Below are positions 17,314-26,254 of a stretch of DNA of 64,000 nucleotides, one piece after another. The position numbers were made by a program, and so were the translations under genes. Source of the stretch: Pseudodesulfovibrio thermohalotolerans (GTDB lineage: Bacteria; Desulfobacterota; Desulfovibrionia; Desulfovibrionales; Desulfovibrionaceae); contig NZ_CP120635.1 of NCBI RefSeq assembly GCF_021353295.2, forward strand, positions 807,501 to 871,500, given 5' to 3'. The stretch's first letter is position 1. Each line of letters begins with the position of its first letter. The notes beneath the pieces are model-generated. The model was not told where the DNA came from and did not search any database. It saw only the letters and a list, made by a program, of their open reading frames with translations.

Positions 17314-19323
17314 TCAGACCAGGTCGAGGACGGTGTCCATCATTTGCCTGGTCACGCTGATTATCTGTGCGGCGGCCTCGTAGGCCTGCTGGTATTTGGT
17401 CAGTTCGATGAGTTCTTCGTCCACGTTGACCTCGCTGGTGGCGGACTGCTGTTCGTAGAGGTAGCTCACGGAGGTCTGCGCGTAGGTTTGCTGCAATTCG
17501 GCGGCGGACGCCGCCGAGCCCGCGTTCGCCGTCAGGGTAGCCACGGCCGAGGCGAGGCTCGTTTGCAGGCCGCCCACGGAAAGGGTCGTCTCGTACAGGG
17601 TGGCCAGAGAGGAGGCCGTTTCGTTGGAGCCCGAGGCCACCAGACCGTCTTCCCCCACCGAGCCGCTGTTGATGTGCGCGGGGTCGGTGGACGCGTAGCT
17701 GTTGATGGCGATGGTCGAGGCGTCGGTGCCGGTGAAGAAGGTGTTCAGCCCGAGGGCGGCGGCCAGGTTCGAGGAGTCCCCGGCGGTCTCGAATTCCATG
17801 TCCGCGCCCGCCGTGAGCTGGAGCCGTCCGTCCGAGACCGTTGCGGTCAGCTCCCCGCCGAAGGCGGCGTTGATGTCCGCGGCCAGATCATCCAGGGAAT
17901 CCGTGCCCGGGTCGACGGACAGGATCGAGGTTGTCGATACGTTGCCGTCGGCGTCGTAGGTGGTCAGGGCCAGCTCGCCCGTTTCGACGGCGTCCGCAAA
18001 GGGCAGGCCGCTGTCGCCGAGGGGGGCCGAGGCGTCGTCCACGGCGTAGCTGCCCGTGAGGGATGTGTGGTGGGTCAGCCCCGCGCCCGAGGCATGGATT
18101 TCGTTGACCTCCCGGATGAGGGCTTCGGCCATGTCGTCCAGGCCGTCCAGGGTGGGGGTGACCGTGTCGTCGCGGGTCAGGAACAGCCCGGCCAGGCTTC
18201 CGCCGGATGTCCGGCCCGAAACCATGTTTCCGGCGTCGTCCGTAAGCGGTGTGATGTTGACCGAATCCCCGTCGCCGGACTGCCAGTAGAGGCCGGATTT
18301 GGCCACGACGGTGTACCTGTCGCCCACGGCGTGTTCTCCGGTCCCGTCCTCGAACCAGATGGACACCCCATTGATCTCCGCCGGGTCGTCCGCACTACCC
18401 GAGGTGTAGAGGATGACGTCTCCGTCGTCGTCGGTCTTCCAGGTCGCGCCGCCGTCGGTGGACACCTTGAACTGCGCCGCGCCATCCGCCCCCTGGGAGA
18501 CGAATTCCATGAGCAGCTCTTCGCTTGAGGAGCCCGAATAGCTCAGGCTGCCGTCGTAGTCCGAACCGCGCACCGGGGATTCGGAAACCTTTGCCTCCTG
18601 GTATGCCAGGCTGTGTGTTTCGCTTCCGTCCACGAGACTGTACCCCTCCCCGGTCAGGATGGTGACCGTGTTGTCGGATTTGTAGAGGACCTCCACGCCG
18701 ATGAGCGAATCGAGCTCCCGGATCTTTTGGTCCCGGTCGGACACGGCCTGGTTGTCGTCCGGGTTCGCCGCGATGGCCGCGTTGAGTTCGGCCAGGTCCT
18801 CGATGAGTCCGTTAGCCCCGTCCACCTGGTCCCGGATGTCGCCGTTGATGGCGTCCGTCATGGAGGTCAGGCTCGCGGCGGTGGATTGGAAGGCGTAGAC
18901 CAGGGTTTCGGCCTGGCCGAGCAGGGCCGCACGGGCGGATGTGGAGTTCGGGTCGGTGACCAGCTCGTTCCAGCCGTCGAAGAACTCCTCCAGGACGTCG
19001 CTGATGCCGCCCTCGGATTGGTTCAGCAGGGAGTCCAGCCCGTCCAGGTAGTCCAGGGCGCTGGTCTGGGCGGCCAGGTCGGCCAGGGCGTCCAGGTATT
19101 GGTTCTCCACGAACTTGTCCCACTCGGACTGGATGGCCGTGATGTCCGCCCCGGTGCCGACGGTGATGCCGTTGATCGTGATGGAGCCGCTGGTGTCGTA
19201 AACCGCCGTGGTGCGCTGGTAGCCGGTGGTGTCCGCGTTGGCGATGTTGTTGGATGCGTTGTTGACGGACACCTGCGCGTTTTGCAGCGCGGACTTCCCT
19301 ATGCTGTAGAGGTTGTTGATCAT
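17314..19323 (-). CDS. flgK: Hook-associated protein FlgK
   Basis: 669 residues. The N-terminus has the FlgK/rod-type motif QVSVNNASNNIANADTTGYQR, and the C-terminus ends in SEVNVDEELIELTKYQQAYEAAAQIIS with a final amphipathic helix. It forms the first junction ring between hook and filament. The long central region is rich in Asp, Ser and Thr, as in its neighbours. CCGGAGGGCAGG precedes the ATG. It follows flgE after 24 bases. Confidence 0.94.
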   Translation of the reverse strand: MINNLYSIGKSALQNAQVSVNNASNNIANADTTGYQRTTAVYDTSGSITINGITVGTGADITAIQSEWDKFVENQYLDALADLAAQTSALDYLDGLDSLLNQSEGGISDVLEEFFDGWNELVTDPNSTSARAALLGQAETLVYAFQSTAASLTSMTDAINGDIRDQVDGANGLIEDLAELNAAIAANPDDNQAVSDRDQKIRELDSLIGVEVLYKSDNTVTILTGEGYSLVDGSETHSLAYQEAKVSESPVRGSDYDGSLSYSGSSSEELLMEFVSQGADGAAQFKVSTDGGATWKTDDDGDVILYTSGSADDPAEINGVSIWFEDGTGEHAVGDRYTVVAKSGLYWQSGDGDSVNITPLTDDAGNMVSGRTSGGSLAGLFLTRDDTVTPTLDGLDDMAEALIREVNEIHASGAGLTHHTSLTGSYAVDDASAPLGDSGLPFADAVETGELALTTYDADGNVSTTSILSVDPGTDSLDDLAADINAAFGGELTATVSDGRLQLTAGADMEFETAGDSSNLAAALGLNTFFTGTDASTIAINSYASTDPAHINSGSVGEDGLVASGSNETASSLATLYETTLSVGGLQTSLASAVATLTANAGSAASAAELQQTYAQTSVSYLYEQQSATSEVNVDEELIELTKYQQAYEAAAQIISVTRQMMDTVLDLV

Positions 19324-19347
19324 CCTGCCCTCCGGTGGTTCCCGCCG

Positions 19348-20898
19348 TTAGCGCTTCAGGTTGATGGCCGTGGACAGCAGGGTGTCCGCCGTGGTGATGA
19401 TCTTGGAGTTGGCCTGGTAGGCCGCCTGAATGATAATCAGGTTGGTCAGCTCGGTGGCCGTGTCCACGTTGGACTGTTCCAGGGAGTTGGAGGCCAGGGT
19501 GCCGAATCCGGCCGAGCCGGGTGTCCCGATGAGCGCCTGCCCGGATTCCGTGGTGGCCGAGAAGAGGTTCCCGCCCTCGGAATAAAGCCCCTGGGTGTTG
19601 GTGAAGTCGGCCAGGGCGAAGGTGTACAGCTCCTGGCTCTGTCCGTTGGTGTAGCTCCCTTCGAGGATGCCGTTCTCGCTGATGGTGATGTCCGTCAGCT
19701 CGCCGGGCGCGTACCCGTCCTGGGTCAGGGTGTAGGTGGCCGAGCTGGACGTGGTGCTGGTGGTGGCCCGGGTGGACAGGACCCCGGAGTTGAACGCGGG
19801 CAGTTCGTCCGGGGTGGTGGCGGCCGTGAAGTCGTCCAGGGAGTCGATTCCCCCGGAGACATCCCAGCCCGTGCCGGTGGCGAAGTCCGCGTTGGATATG
19901 CCGAAATCGAGCGAAATGACCTGGTTGTCCTCCGCTCCCGTGAAGTTGACCCCGAACATGGGCAGGCCGTTGTCGTCGAACTCGGCCAGAAGCCAGTTTT
20001 CGGCAGCCAGAGGATCGGTGGTGTCCGTGGGGGTGTCGGACAGGGTGAATGCGGTCATGGATTGCAGGTCGCCCGAGGTCGAGAAGGTCAGGGTGCCGGT
20101 GACGAGCATTCCCGCGCCGCTGGTGTCGCCCATGTCCGTGCCGGCGAAGTCGCGCATGTCCTCTTCCGCGTCGCAGCAGACCGTGTATTCCCAGACGATG
20201 GAGCCGTCGTCGGTCTCCACCGGGTCGTAGTACGTGGTCAGGTCGTGGGACGCGCCGTTCTCGTCAAAGACCGTGATGGTCGTCTGATAGGCGTAGCGCG
20301 AGTCGTCCAGGGCGGGATCGGATGTGCCGTCGTATATTTCGAACAGGGAGGCGTATGGGTTGGTCGAGGAAGCGGTGTTGTCCTGCTCGGTGGAGTCCAG
20401 GTTGACCTGCATGGCGACTTCGCCTGTGGCCTGGGGCGGGGATTGGGAGTTGTCCAGCCGGATGTCCACCAGGCCGCCGGTGATGGAGTTGTCCTCGGTC
20501 TCCCAGCCCTGGACCCGGTTGCCGTGGGAGTCCACCAGGTAGCCGTTGGTGTCGAAGGTGAATCCGCCGTCGCGGGTGTAGTAGGTGTTGTCCGTGTCCG
20601 GGTCGACCACGATGTAGAAGCCGTCGCCGTTGATGGCCACGTCCGTGACCGTGTTGGTGGACTCGTAGGCTCCCTGCGAGAAGTCCGTGGTCAGGGAGGA
20701 AGTGGTCACGCCGTTGCCGACCTGGCCGATGCTGCCCCCGGCGTAGACTGTGGAGTAGAAGACGTCCTCGAAGGAGATGGCCACGGATTTGTATCCCGTG
20801 GTCGTCGAGTTGGCGAGGTTGTTGCTGACCACGGAGGTTGCCTGGCTCTGGGCCTGAAGCCCGGAAATGCCGGTGTACATGGATCCGCTGATGCTCAT
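19348..20898 (-). CDS. flgE: Flagellar hook protein FlgE
   Basis: 516 residues. The N-terminus MYTGISGLQAQSQATSVVSNNLANSTTTGYKS is the hook/rod signature. YTRDGGFTFDTNGYLVD is the FlgE/FlgF/FlgG core, and the C-terminus ends with DTATELTNLIIIQAAYQANSKII. It polymerises into the hook after the cap FlgD. CC is present in VCCDAEEDM near 243, unusual in hook proteins. CAAGGAGCG precedes the ATG. It follows flgD after 27 bases. Confidence 0.94.
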   Translation of the reverse strand: MSISGSMYTGISGLQAQSQATSVVSNNLANSTTTGYKSVAISFEDVFYSTVYAGGSIGQVGNGVTTSSLTTDFSQGAYESTNTVTDVAINGDGFYIVVDPDTDNTYYTRDGGFTFDTNGYLVDSHGNRVQGWETEDNSITGGLVDIRLDNSQSPPQATGEVAMQVNLDSTEQDNTASSTNPYASLFEIYDGTSDPALDDSRYAYQTTITVFDENGASHDLTTYYDPVETDDGSIVWEYTVCCDAEEDMRDFAGTDMGDTSGAGMLVTGTLTFSTSGDLQSMTAFTLSDTPTDTTDPLAAENWLLAEFDDNGLPMFGVNFTGAEDNQVISLDFGISNADFATGTGWDVSGGIDSLDDFTAATTPDELPAFNSGVLSTRATTSTTSSSATYTLTQDGYAPGELTDITISENGILEGSYTNGQSQELYTFALADFTNTQGLYSEGGNLFSATTESGQALIGTPGSAGFGTLASNSLEQSNVDTATELTNLIIIQAAYQANSKIITTADTLLSTAINLKR

Positions 20899-20925
20899 GA
20901 TGCGCTCCTTGAAATAACGGTCTGG

Positions 20926-21603
20926 TTACTGGGTGGCGTAGGTCACGTCGGCCAGGTTCACGGTCCGGCCGTCTTCGAGGGTCAGGACGACGCCGTCGTC
21001 GGTGGTGCTCACGCCGGTCACGGTGCCGGTGGTCGTGGAGGTGCACCCGAGCTTGTCGCCGTCGGCGTCGTAGGCCTTGGCCACGGCGTAGTAGACGCCG
21101 CCGTTTACCTCGTCGCCGTCGTAGTCGGTGCCGTCCCAGGTGAAGGACACGGTGCCGCTTCCGATGTCGGTGAAGGTCTGCGTGTCGACGATGGTTCCGT
21201 TGGAGTCGTAGATGTTCACGGCCAGCTCGGCCGCGTCTTCGTCGAGGGTGAGATAGAGGGTGGAGACGTCGTCCCCGTCCTTGCTGACGGCGTACCCTTC
21301 GGCCTCCACCTGCTTGCCGATGTAGTCCAGGCCGCTGACGGCTCCGAGCGAGGCGATGCTGTCGGTCAGGGCGTCCATCTTGTCGTTCATGTCGGTCAGT
21401 TGCTCCAGTTGGGAGTACTGCGTCATCTGGTCGACCATCTGGGTGTTGTCCACGGGTTCGGTGGGGTCCTGGTGCTCAAGCTCGGCGCACAGCAGGGTGA
21501 TGAAATCGTCCGAGGTCAGCGACGTGGAGCTTGTTGCGGCGGTCGACACCGTGGTCGACGACGCGAGCAGGGACTCGTAATAGCTGGTGGTGTCGATGCT
21601 CAT
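20926..21603 (-). CDS. flgD: Hook capping protein FlgD
   Basis: 225 residues. The N-terminal part has DDFITLLCAELEHQDPTEPVDNTQMVDQMTQYS, the FlgD N-domain that binds the growing hook. The C-terminal half is the Ig-like/tudor pair with DSNGTIV and FTWDGTDYDGDEV. It caps the hook during assembly and is shed later. Its ATG overlaps the stop codon of the sigma-factor gene by 4 bases (ATGA), so its translation is coupled to that gene. Confidence 0.92.
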   Translation of the reverse strand: MSIDTTSYYESLLASSTTVSTAATSSTSLTSDDFITLLCAELEHQDPTEPVDNTQMVDQMTQYSQLEQLTDMNDKMDALTDSIASLGAVSGLDYIGKQVEAEGYAVSKDGDDVSTLYLTLDEDAAELAVNIYDSNGTIVDTQTFTDIGSGTVSFTWDGTDYDGDEVNGGVYYAVAKAYDADGDKLGCTSTTTGTVTGVSTTDDGVVLTLEDGRTVNLADVTYATQ

Positions 21604-22184
21604 GAGGCTTTCCTCCTCTCGGAAAGGCGAGGTCCGTCGGTTTCCGTCAAGGGTGCGGACGCGCCGTAGTGGATGCGGAGCCGGTTCAGGGCCTGGGATT
21701 TGATGCTGCGGACCGTGCGCGAGGTGATGCCGAGCTTCCGGGCGATCTCGCAGGCGATCAGCCCTTCCTTGAAGTAAAGGGTCACGACCTCGGCCTGCCG
21801 GTCGGTCAGCACGCCCGCGGGCAGGCTGAACAGGGTGGTGTCGAGCCCGCCCTCGGAGTTGTGCGGGTGAGCGTCGGTGAGCACGGCCTCCATCCAGCGC
21901 AGCTTTTTCCTGTAGTAGTCGATGGCGGTGGTGCGGCAGATGATGTTGAGCCAGGTGATGAAGGAGCTTTTCTCGGCGTTGTAGCGCGAGATGTAGTCGT
22001 TCTTGAATATCTTCAGCGCGATTTCCTGGTATATGTCATCTATTTCCGAACTGTGGAGATTGATGTTCCTGGACTTCACGAAGTTTATGATGAGCTTGTA
22101 TATGAGCCTGGAATGTTCCTTGAACAGGCTTTCATATGATATCTCATCATATCGCTTTTTGATTTCCATTATTGTGCTGCTCAT
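21600..22184 (-). CDS. Small sigma-70-family (ECF-like) sigma factor upstream of flgD
   Basis: 194 residues from an ATG with AGGAGG 6 bases upstream; longer in-frame starts lack one. Region 2 is near residues 18-90 (SLFKEHSRLIYKLIINFV to WLNIICRTTAIDYYRKKLR). Region 4 follows with LTDRQAEVVTLYFKEGLIACEIARKLGITSRTVRSIKSQALNRLR, a complete helix-turn-helix. There is no region 3 and no anti-sigma gene nearby. It opens the flgD-flgE-flgK-flgL-fliD run behind a sigma-54 promoter and is coupled to flgD. A role in flagellar or surface gene control is inferred from position only. Confidence 0.85.
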   Translation of the reverse strand: MSSTIMEIKKRYDEISYESLFKEHSRLIYKLIINFVKSRNINLHSSEIDDIYQEIALKIFKNDYISRYNAEKSSFITWLNIICRTTAIDYYRKKLRWMEAVLTDAHPHNSEGGLDTTLFSLPAGVLTDRQAEVVTLYFKEGLIACEIARKLGITSRTVRSIKSQALNRLRIHYGASAPLTETDGPRLSERRKAS

Positions 22185-22207
22185 TTCGAACCTCCTGCAT
22201 CGGTTTG

Positions 22208-22223
22208 AGCAATGCAGGTGCCG
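22208..22223 (-). promoter_or_regulatory. Sigma-54 promoter of the sigma factor-flgD genes
   Basis: Minus strand CGGCACCTGCATTGCT: GG and GC elements have the exact 10-base spacing between them and match TGGCAC-N5-TTGC. The predicted start falls near 22198, just before the AGGAGG of the sigma-factor gene. Confidence 0.75.
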
Positions 22224-22463
22224 ATCAACATCAAGAGTGCGTAAAGTCCTGTTGAGTTTTGTTTGATCGACGTTTGCGAAAGATAAAGACGCGCTGCCGG
22301 GCATCGCGTTTTGCATAAGAAAATGAAGAAAAAATAAGGTGAAAAAGGGCGGGGAAAGGGTGCGCTGCCGCTTTGGACCGGCCGGAGGGCGGGGGGGGGA
22401 TTTTTTTCCCTTCTCATGCGGAAAAGGTGCAACCGTCCGGGGTGTTCGGACGATACAGCCATT

Positions 22464-22494
22464 GAGGGCCGGTCCCTTGCGGGGACCGGCCCTC
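22464..22494 (-). terminator. Hairpin behind flagellin gene
   Basis: A perfect 13-bp stem (GAGGGCCGGTCCC and its complement, loop of 5) lies about 20 bases past the fliC stop. It has no T-run, so termination or 3' mRNA protection are both possible. Confidence 0.55.
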
Positions 22495-22512
22495 GGTTGG
22501 AGAAGGTGCGGA

Positions 22513-23373
22513 CTAGCCGCCGATGAGCGACAGGGCCATCTGCGGGAGCGAGTTGGCCTGCGAGAGCATCGCCACGGCAGATTGGGTAATGATCTGCTGC
22601 TTGGTGTACTCGGTCATCTCTGTGGCCACGTCCACATCGGAGATGCGTGACTCCGAGGCCTGGAGGTTCTCGGCCTGGATTTCCAGGTTGGAGATGGTCG
22701 CGGACAGCCTGTTTTGCATGGCGCCGAGGTTGGCGCGCACGTTGTCCTTGGACACGATGGCCGTGTTCAGGGCGTCGAGGGCGCTCTGGGCCGCGGCCTG
22801 GGTGGATACCACCGAGCCCGCCTTGTCCGTGCCCGCTGCCAGTCCAACGCCCAGGGCGGAGGCGGTGCAGTTGCCGATGGTCACGTCATACTTGTCCTCG
22901 GCGTCGTCGTTGCCCGTGCCGAAGTGGATGGTGATGCCGTCGGCGGAGAGGTTGCCGTTGAGCAGGTAGATGCCGTTGAAGTCCGTGGCGTTGGCGATTC
23001 GGGTGATTTCCGAGGCCATGGCCTGGTATTCCGAGTCGATGATGAGCCGCTGGGCGTCGGTGTAGGTGCCGGTGGCGGCCTGCTCGGCCAGTTCCTTCAT
23101 GCGGATGAGTTTTTCGTCGATGACGGAGAGTGCGCCGTCGGCGGTCTGAATCATGGAGATGCCGTCGTTGGCGTTCCTGACTCCCTGGTTGAGGGTGGTG
23201 ATGTCCGAGCGCATCAGTTCGCGCACGGCCAGCCCGGCCGCGTCGTCGGCCGAGGAGTTGACGCGCAGACCGGAAGAGAGCCGTTCCGTGGACGTGCCCA
23301 GCGCGTTGTAGGCGCCATTCAGGTTCCGGGCGGCGGCATTGGCCATGAGGTTGTTGTTTACTACGAGAGACAT
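22513..23373 (-). CDS. fliC: Flagellin
   Basis: 286 residues, short but complete. The N-terminal D0/D1 domain has VVNNNLMANAAARNLNGAYNAL and LSSGLRVNSSADDAAGLAV. The C-terminal domain has ENLQASESRISDVDVATEM and ends LPQMALSLIGG. The variable middle is small (about 170-200). It contains one Cys (NCTASA), uncommon in flagellins. AAGGAGG precedes the ATG. It stands as its own transcript between hairpins, upstream of the flagellar block, as expected for a highly expressed late gene. Confidence 0.95.
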   Translation of the reverse strand: MSLVVNNNLMANAAARNLNGAYNALGTSTERLSSGLRVNSSADDAAGLAVRELMRSDITTLNQGVRNANDGISMIQTADGALSVIDEKLIRMKELAEQAATGTYTDAQRLIIDSEYQAMASEITRIANATDFNGIYLLNGNLSADGITIHFGTGNDDAEDKYDVTIGNCTASALGVGLAAGTDKAGSVVSTQAAAQSALDALNTAIVSKDNVRANLGAMQNRLSATISNLEIQAENLQASESRISDVDVATEMTEYTKQQIITQSAVAMLSQANSLPQMALSLIGG

Positions 23374-23423
23374 GATTTCCTCCTTGAATGGTTATGCTTC
23401 CATGCATTTTCTCCGTCCCGATG

Positions 23424-23444
23424 ATCGGAGAACCAAATTCTCCC
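23424..23444. repeat. Inverted repeat in the fliC leader
   Basis: GGAGAA-CCAAA-TTCTCC, perfect 6-bp arms, about 50 bases upstream of the fliC start. It could be a 5' UTR hairpin affecting flagellin mRNA stability or translation; no regulator is known from the sequence. Confidence 0.4.
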
Positions 23445-23548
23445 CATATATACGGAGGCAATGCGGGGCGGCGTTCATGGAGGAAAAATGTGCCGGGGCT
23501 GTATGGGGACGGAGCATTATTGTTTTCTGAATGCTGCGATGATGTTTG

Positions 23549-23611
23549 TTGAGCTTCTTAATGTTAATTGAGCTTGGGTTAATATCATAATTTGTTCTGA
23601 ATCTTTATGAT
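23549..23611 (+). promoter_or_regulatory. Repeat-rich candidate operator upstream of the response regulator gene
   Basis: Two direct copies of TTGAGCTT-N2/3-TTAAT start at 23549 and 23568, 19 bases apart. They are followed by an inverted repeat ATCATAA-N14-TTATGAT (23584-23590 and 23605-23611). Direct repeats about two helical turns apart suit an OmpR-family regulator such as the one encoded just downstream. Confidence 0.45.
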
Positions 23612-23632
23612 GCATTCAAAAGGAGTGTGCGG

Positions 23633-24343
23633 ATGAAAGACCTTTTGCTGATCGACGACGACCCCGAACTGGCGGAGCTGCTGAAGTCCTATCTCGGCGG
23701 CGAAGGGCTCGGCCTGGATGCGGCCGCCACCGGAAGCGAGGGTCTTGAGATGGCCCATAAGGGAGATTACGGGCTGGTGATCCTGGACGTGATGCTTCCC
23801 GACACCAGCGGATTCAATGTGCTGACCCGGTTGCGCGCGGGGTCTCCGGTGCCGGTCATCATGCTCACCGGACGGGGCGAGGAGATAGATCGGGTGGTCG
23901 GCCTGGAAATGGGTGCCGACGACTACGTTTCCAAGCCGTTCCAATTGCGCGAACTGCTGGCCCGCATCCGCGCCGTGCTGCGCCGCTACGGCAGCGGCCA
24001 CGAGGAGGAGGTTCGGACGGCGGCGGTGAAGCCCAAGCCGGGCATCGGCATCGGCGACGTCCTCCTGGACCGCAATGCCCGGAGCATGGCCGTGAACGGC
24101 GCGCCCGTGCATCTGACCTCCACGGAATTCGACATCCTGGAGATGCTCGCCCTGAACATGGGCAACGTGGTGGAGCGGGCCAGCCTTATGGAAAAGGCGC
24201 TCGGCCGTGGCGAGGATTTCGACGATTACGTGCTCAACGTGCACATGAGCAACCTGCGCAAGAAACTCGACCGGCACGTCAGCATCAAGACCATCCGTGG
24301 CAGGGGCTATCTCCTGGCCGTCCCCCGTGAAGGGGCCGCGTAG
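23633..24343 (+). CDS. OmpR/PhoB-family response regulator
   Basis: 236 residues. The receiver has the acidic triplet in LLIDDDPELAE, phospho-acceptor D in VILDVMLPDTSG (about D50) and K in VSKPFQLREL (about K100). The C-terminal winged helix (about 135-230) has HLTSTEFDILEMLA and IKTIRGRGYLLAVP, as in OmpR/PhoB. AGGAG lies 7 bases before the ATG at 23633, preferred to a GTG two codons earlier. The TonB receptor gene starts on the next base after its stop. It is the DNA-binding partner of the kinase at 26789. Confidence 0.92.
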   Translation: MKDLLLIDDDPELAELLKSYLGGEGLGLDAAATGSEGLEMAHKGDYGLVILDVMLPDTSGFNVLTRLRAGSPVPVIMLTGRGEEIDRVVGLEMGADDYVSKPFQLRELLARIRAVLRRYGSGHEEEVRTAAVKPKPGIGIGDVLLDRNARSMAVNGAPVHLTSTEFDILEMLALNMGNVVERASLMEKALGRGEDFDDYVLNVHMSNLRKKLDRHVSIKTIRGRGYLLAVPREGAA

Positions 24344-26254
24344 ATGGGAGCGGACCTGTGGCGGTCGGTTGTTCTGGGCATACTGATTCAGTTTTTTTGG
24401 GCGTTCCCGGCCCTGGCCGGGGATGACCTGTCCGGTCTCGGCCTGGAGGAGCTCATGGAGGTTGAGGTGGCCAGTGCCACCCGCCGCACCGAGCCCCTGT
24501 CGCGGATTCCGGCCGCGGTCACGGTTCTGACCGAGGAGGACATCTTCCGGTCCGGGGCCTCCAACGTGCCCGAGGCCCTTCAGCTCGTGCCCGGCGTGCA
24601 TGTGGCCCAGATGAACACGGACCGCTGGGCCGTGGGCATCCGGGGATTCAACGGGCTTCTGAGCAACAAGCATCTGGTCCTGGTGGACGGAAGGCCGGTG
24701 ACTTCGCCGGTCATGACCGGGGTGCAGTGGGACAACATCGTGCCCATCAGCCTCATCAAGCGCATCGAGGTGGTGCGCGGCACCCGCACCAGCCTGTGGG
24801 GCGCGGAATCCTTCACCGGGGTCATCAATATCATCACCAAGAGCGCGTTCGAGGCACTGGGCGGACAGTCCGTGACCACGGCGGGCACCCGGGGCGCGGG
24901 GCAGACCGTGCGCTACGGGCGGATGACCGGCGAGAATTCGGCCTTCATGGCCTACGGCACCGCCCAATACCTGAACGGCGACTGGCTGAGCGGCAGGAAC
25001 CGGGGGCAGGACGGCCACGAGTGGTCCAAGTTCCAGAGCGGCCTGCGTGCGGACTGGGAGAACGCCTTCACCGACGCCCTGTCCCTGCAATGCGATCTGG
25101 TTCGTTCCAAGACTGAGGAGGACGGCCCCATCGGTTCACCGCCCGGCGGGCGGGAGACCCGTTCGCGAACGGACGTCAACGGCTACGCCCAGTTCGTCTG
25201 GGACCGGGCGACCGGCTTGGACTCAAACCTGCGCTTCAGGACTTCCTTCACCCGCGACACCGCCATGCTCGCCGATCTCGAAGGCGGGGCGAACGTCCTG
25301 GACGCGGAGCTGACCTCGGCCATGGAGCGGATGGGCCGCCACTACCTGACCTGGGGCGTGGGCACCCAGTATTTCTGGGACGACGTGCATGACGGCGACA
25401 CCCCGGACATCGACCGGGAGCGCATCTACACCTGGACCGGGACCGGATTCATCCGCGACCGCATCACCCTGCTGCCGGACAGCCTCTATTTCGTTGCCGG
25501 GCTGAAGGCGGACGTGCTCGACGAGACCAGCGTTGAGTTGCAGCCGACACTCCGCCTGCTGCACATCCGGGGCGACGCCGAATACTGGCTGGCCGTATCG
25601 CGGGGGGTGCGGGCGGATACCCGTTACCAGCGTCGCGGCAGCTACAGGATTCGTGTGGGAGGACGGGAATATCAGGTCCAGGCGCCCGACGACCTCAAGT
25701 CCGAGAAGCTCGTCTCCTACGAGGCCGGGTTCCGCCAGGCGCTGACCCCGGACGCCCGGTTCGATCTTTCCCTTTACGTCAACGACTATTCCGAGCTGCT
25801 CATGCTCGAACTGGACGACGCCTCCGGCACGGCCACGGTGAGCAATTCCCTCAAGGGCACGGCCTACGGGCTTGAGGCCATGATCGAATGGGCCGTCAAC
25901 GATTGGCTGACCCTGAAGCCGTCGGCCAGCCTCATCTACCAGAACATCTACAACCTGGAATCCGGCCCGGTGGGCGACTCCATGCCCGAGGAGGGGATGG
26001 GCAGCGAGATGAAGCTGCAAATCCTCGCCAAGCCGTTCAAGGACGTGGGACTGGACCTCTTCCTGGGATACATCGACAGCCCGGATCAGCGTCATCTGCC
26101 CGCCTATTTCAGCCTGGACGCGCACGCCTCCTGGCGCGCTTCCGACACGCTCCTGCTCGAAGTCATCGGCCGGAACCTGAGCGGTTCCAACGAGCAGTTC
26201 TCCGACCTCGCGGTGGGGCCGAGCGTGGACTGCCGGGTGACCTGGGATTTCTGA
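24344..26254 (+). CDS. TonB-dependent outer-membrane receptor
   Basis: 636 residues. A signal peptide ends near FPALAGDD (residue 27). The plug (about 40-150) has the usual RIPAAVTVLTEEDI, ALQLVPGVHVAQM, IRGFNG and LVDGRPV, and VVRGTRTSLWGAESFTGVINIITK links plug to barrel. The C-terminal barrel ends VDCRVTWDF with a terminal Phe. It imports a large or scarce ligand with TonB energy. It is of the CirA/colicin I receptor size class. The genes around it are all signalling proteins, so it may be part of a ligand-sensing circuit. The ligand is not evident. Confidence 0.9.
   Translation: MGADLWRSVVLGILIQFFWAFPALAGDDLSGLGLEELMEVEVASATRRTEPLSRIPAAVTVLTEEDIFRSGASNVPEALQLVPGVHVAQMNTDRWAVGIRGFNGLLSNKHLVLVDGRPVTSPVMTGVQWDNIVPISLIKRIEVVRGTRTSLWGAESFTGVINIITKSAFEALGGQSVTTAGTRGAGQTVRYGRMTGENSAFMAYGTAQYLNGDWLSGRNRGQDGHEWSKFQSGLRADWENAFTDALSLQCDLVRSKTEEDGPIGSPPGGRETRSRTDVNGYAQFVWDRATGLDSNLRFRTSFTRDTAMLADLEGGANVLDAELTSAMERMGRHYLTWGVGTQYFWDDVHDGDTPDIDRERIYTWTGTGFIRDRITLLPDSLYFVAGLKADVLDETSVELQPTLRLLHIRGDAEYWLAVSRGVRADTRYQRRGSYRIRVGGREYQVQAPDDLKSEKLVSYEAGFRQALTPDARFDLSLYVNDYSELLMLELDDASGTATVSNSLKGTAYGLEAMIEWAVNDWLTLKPSASLIYQNIYNLESGPVGDSMPEEGMGSEMKLQILAKPFKDVGLDLFLGYIDSPDQRHLPAYFSLDAHASWRASDTLLLEVIGRNLSGSNEQFSDLAVGPSVDCRVTWDF

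Larger units (their letters stand above)
22185..22512. other. Gene-free stretch between the sigma factor gene and fliC
   Basis: It holds the sigma-54 promoter at 22208-22223, a run of nine G followed by seven T near 22391-22407, and the hairpin behind fliC at 22464-22494. No gene is supported. Confidence 0.6.

Noticed and set aside
23470..23500. Sigma-54 promoter ahead of fliC (CGGCACATTTTTCCTCC)
   Set aside because: The -24 part is good but the -12 GC is missing.
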